A DNA stretch of 6,629 nt from Spirochaetaceae bacterium (GTDB lineage: Bacteria; Spirochaetota; Spirochaetia; SZUA-6; Fen-1364), in the NCBI GenBank assembly GCA_003154555.1, contig PMDT01000315.1, positions 1 to 6,629 on the forward strand, given 5' to 3'. The notes beneath the pieces are model-generated. The model made no database searches. It had not been told where the DNA came from and saw nothing but the letters and a program-made list of their open reading frames with translations. The position numbers were made by a program, and so were the translations under genes. Numbering within the stretch: the first letter of the stretch is position 1; each line of letters begins with the position of its first letter. This document shows positions 6,251-6,629 of this stretch, one piece after another.

Positions 6251-6273
6251 GGGGGCGCCGGCCAGGCGCCCCC
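6251..6273 (-). terminator. intercistronic hairpin between dctP and dctM (attenuator or mRNA stabiliser)
   Basis: A perfect 9-bp G+C-only stem (GGGGGCGCC at 6251-6259 and GGCGCCCCC at 6265-6273, 5-nt loop) lies 18 nt after the dctP stop. On the minus (coding) strand it is followed by only TTTC, so it probably terminates part of the transcripts or protects the dctP mRNA 3' end. Such elements commonly raise binding-protein levels over permease levels in transporter operons. No test of strength is possible here. Confidence 0.65.
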
Positions 6274-6291
6274 GCGGGAAAAGCTTGAGTG

Positions 6292-6629
6292 CTATTTGCT
6301 CTTGTCGAGCAGGTCCATGAAGGTCTTGAATGTCGCGTCGCCTACCTGGGCCTTGAGGGCGTCGTACACGGGCTGCGCGGCGACCTTGAAGGGTGCGGTG
6401 TCGGGATACGCCACTTCCATGCCGTTCTTCTTCATTTCAGCGATCTGGTTTGCTTCCTGGTCGCGGACCGACTTCTGCATCGCAAGACCTGCCTTCTGCG
6501 CCTCCTCGATAAGGATCTGCTGCTGGGCCGGGGTCAACTTGTCGAAGGCCGCTTTGTTCATGAGCAGGTGGGTCGAGTTGTACGTATAGTTGAGCATCGA
6601 AAGATATTTCTGGGTCTCCCACATCTTGT
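6292..6629 (-). CDS. dctP: TRAP transporter substrate-binding protein, C-terminal part (5' end outside window)
   Basis: This is the periplasmic solute-binding subunit that delivers substrate to DctQM. Only the last 111 codons are present, with the reading frame running off the right edge. The segment KMWETQKYLSMLNYTYN fits the beta-strand and helix before the last lobe of DctP proteins. It is followed by HLLMNKAAFDKLTPAQQQIL, the family's typical 'F.KLTP..Q..I' text, and a helical C-terminus ending DLLDKSK. DctP proteins are about 330 aa, so two thirds, including the signal peptide and the conserved arginine that clamps carboxylates, lie outside. Substrate therefore cannot be guessed, although most TRAP systems take organic acids. 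It is the first gene seen of the operon dctP-dctM-dctQ. The promoter is outside the window. Confidence 0.93.
   Translation of the reverse strand, partial: KMWETQKYLSMLNYTYNSTHLLMNKAAFDKLTPAQQQILIEEAQKAGLAMQKSVRDQEANQIAEMKKNGMEVAYPDTAPFKVAAQPVYDALKAQVGDATFKTFMDLLDKSK

Noticed and set aside
5807..6589. Plus-strand open frame of 260 codons opposite dctM and dctP
   Set aside because: It runs across two genes and the intercistronic hairpin on the other strand, has no family motif, and is explained by high G+C.

Overview
The window is about 60% G+C, densely coded bacterial chromosome: eight protein genes (two cut by the window edges), almost no spare sequence, and strong Shine-Dalgarno (SD) sites. 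The periplasm-dependent TRAP transporter, GC-rich codon use and general protein style suggest a Gram-negative bacterium, possibly Desulfobacterota-like. No rRNA or other lineage marker is present, so the taxonomic guess is weak. I see no tRNA, rRNA, CRISPR array, insertion sequence, integrase or phage gene.

Left part (1-1834, + strand): the C-terminal 137 codons of the glycolytic 2,3-bisphosphoglycerate-dependent phosphoglycerate mutase (gpmA), then, 37 nt later, a complete MATE-family efflux transporter.

Middle part (1856-3129, - strand): a compact three-gene operon reading TetR-type repressor, then a VOC/glyoxalase-fold protein (3-nt gap), then a small four-cysteine zinc-ribbon protein (4-nt ATGA overlap). 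It is preceded by a perfect-consensus sigma70 promoter (TTGACA, 16 nt, TATAAT). A 33-bp interrupted palindrome runs from inside the -10 element to the base before the repressor start codon. This looks like a self-regulated sensor/effector cassette and is the most interesting unit here.

Centre (3267-4310, + strand): a divergently transcribed FAD-dependent oxidoreductase of the geranylgeranyl reductase family, about 350 aa, with motifs that resemble the short archaeal-type members. Its leader has a small hairpin whose 5' arm could alternatively pair with the gene's own SD. A G+C-rich hairpin followed by a T-run ends it, and sits between it and the convergent TRAP operon.

Right part (4383-6629, - strand): a tripartite TRAP transporter for an organic acid or similar solute, in the order binding protein (DctP, cut by the window edge), large permease (DctM), small permease (DctQ). 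This P-M-Q order differs from the more familiar P-Q-M. A strong hairpin lies between dctP and dctM, and dctM and dctQ are tightly coupled.

The blocks do not obviously form one pathway. The repressor cassette and the FAD enzyme share a 170-nt divergent intergenic region and could be co-regulated, but the operator sits on the repressor promoter, so control of the FAD gene is only a possibility.
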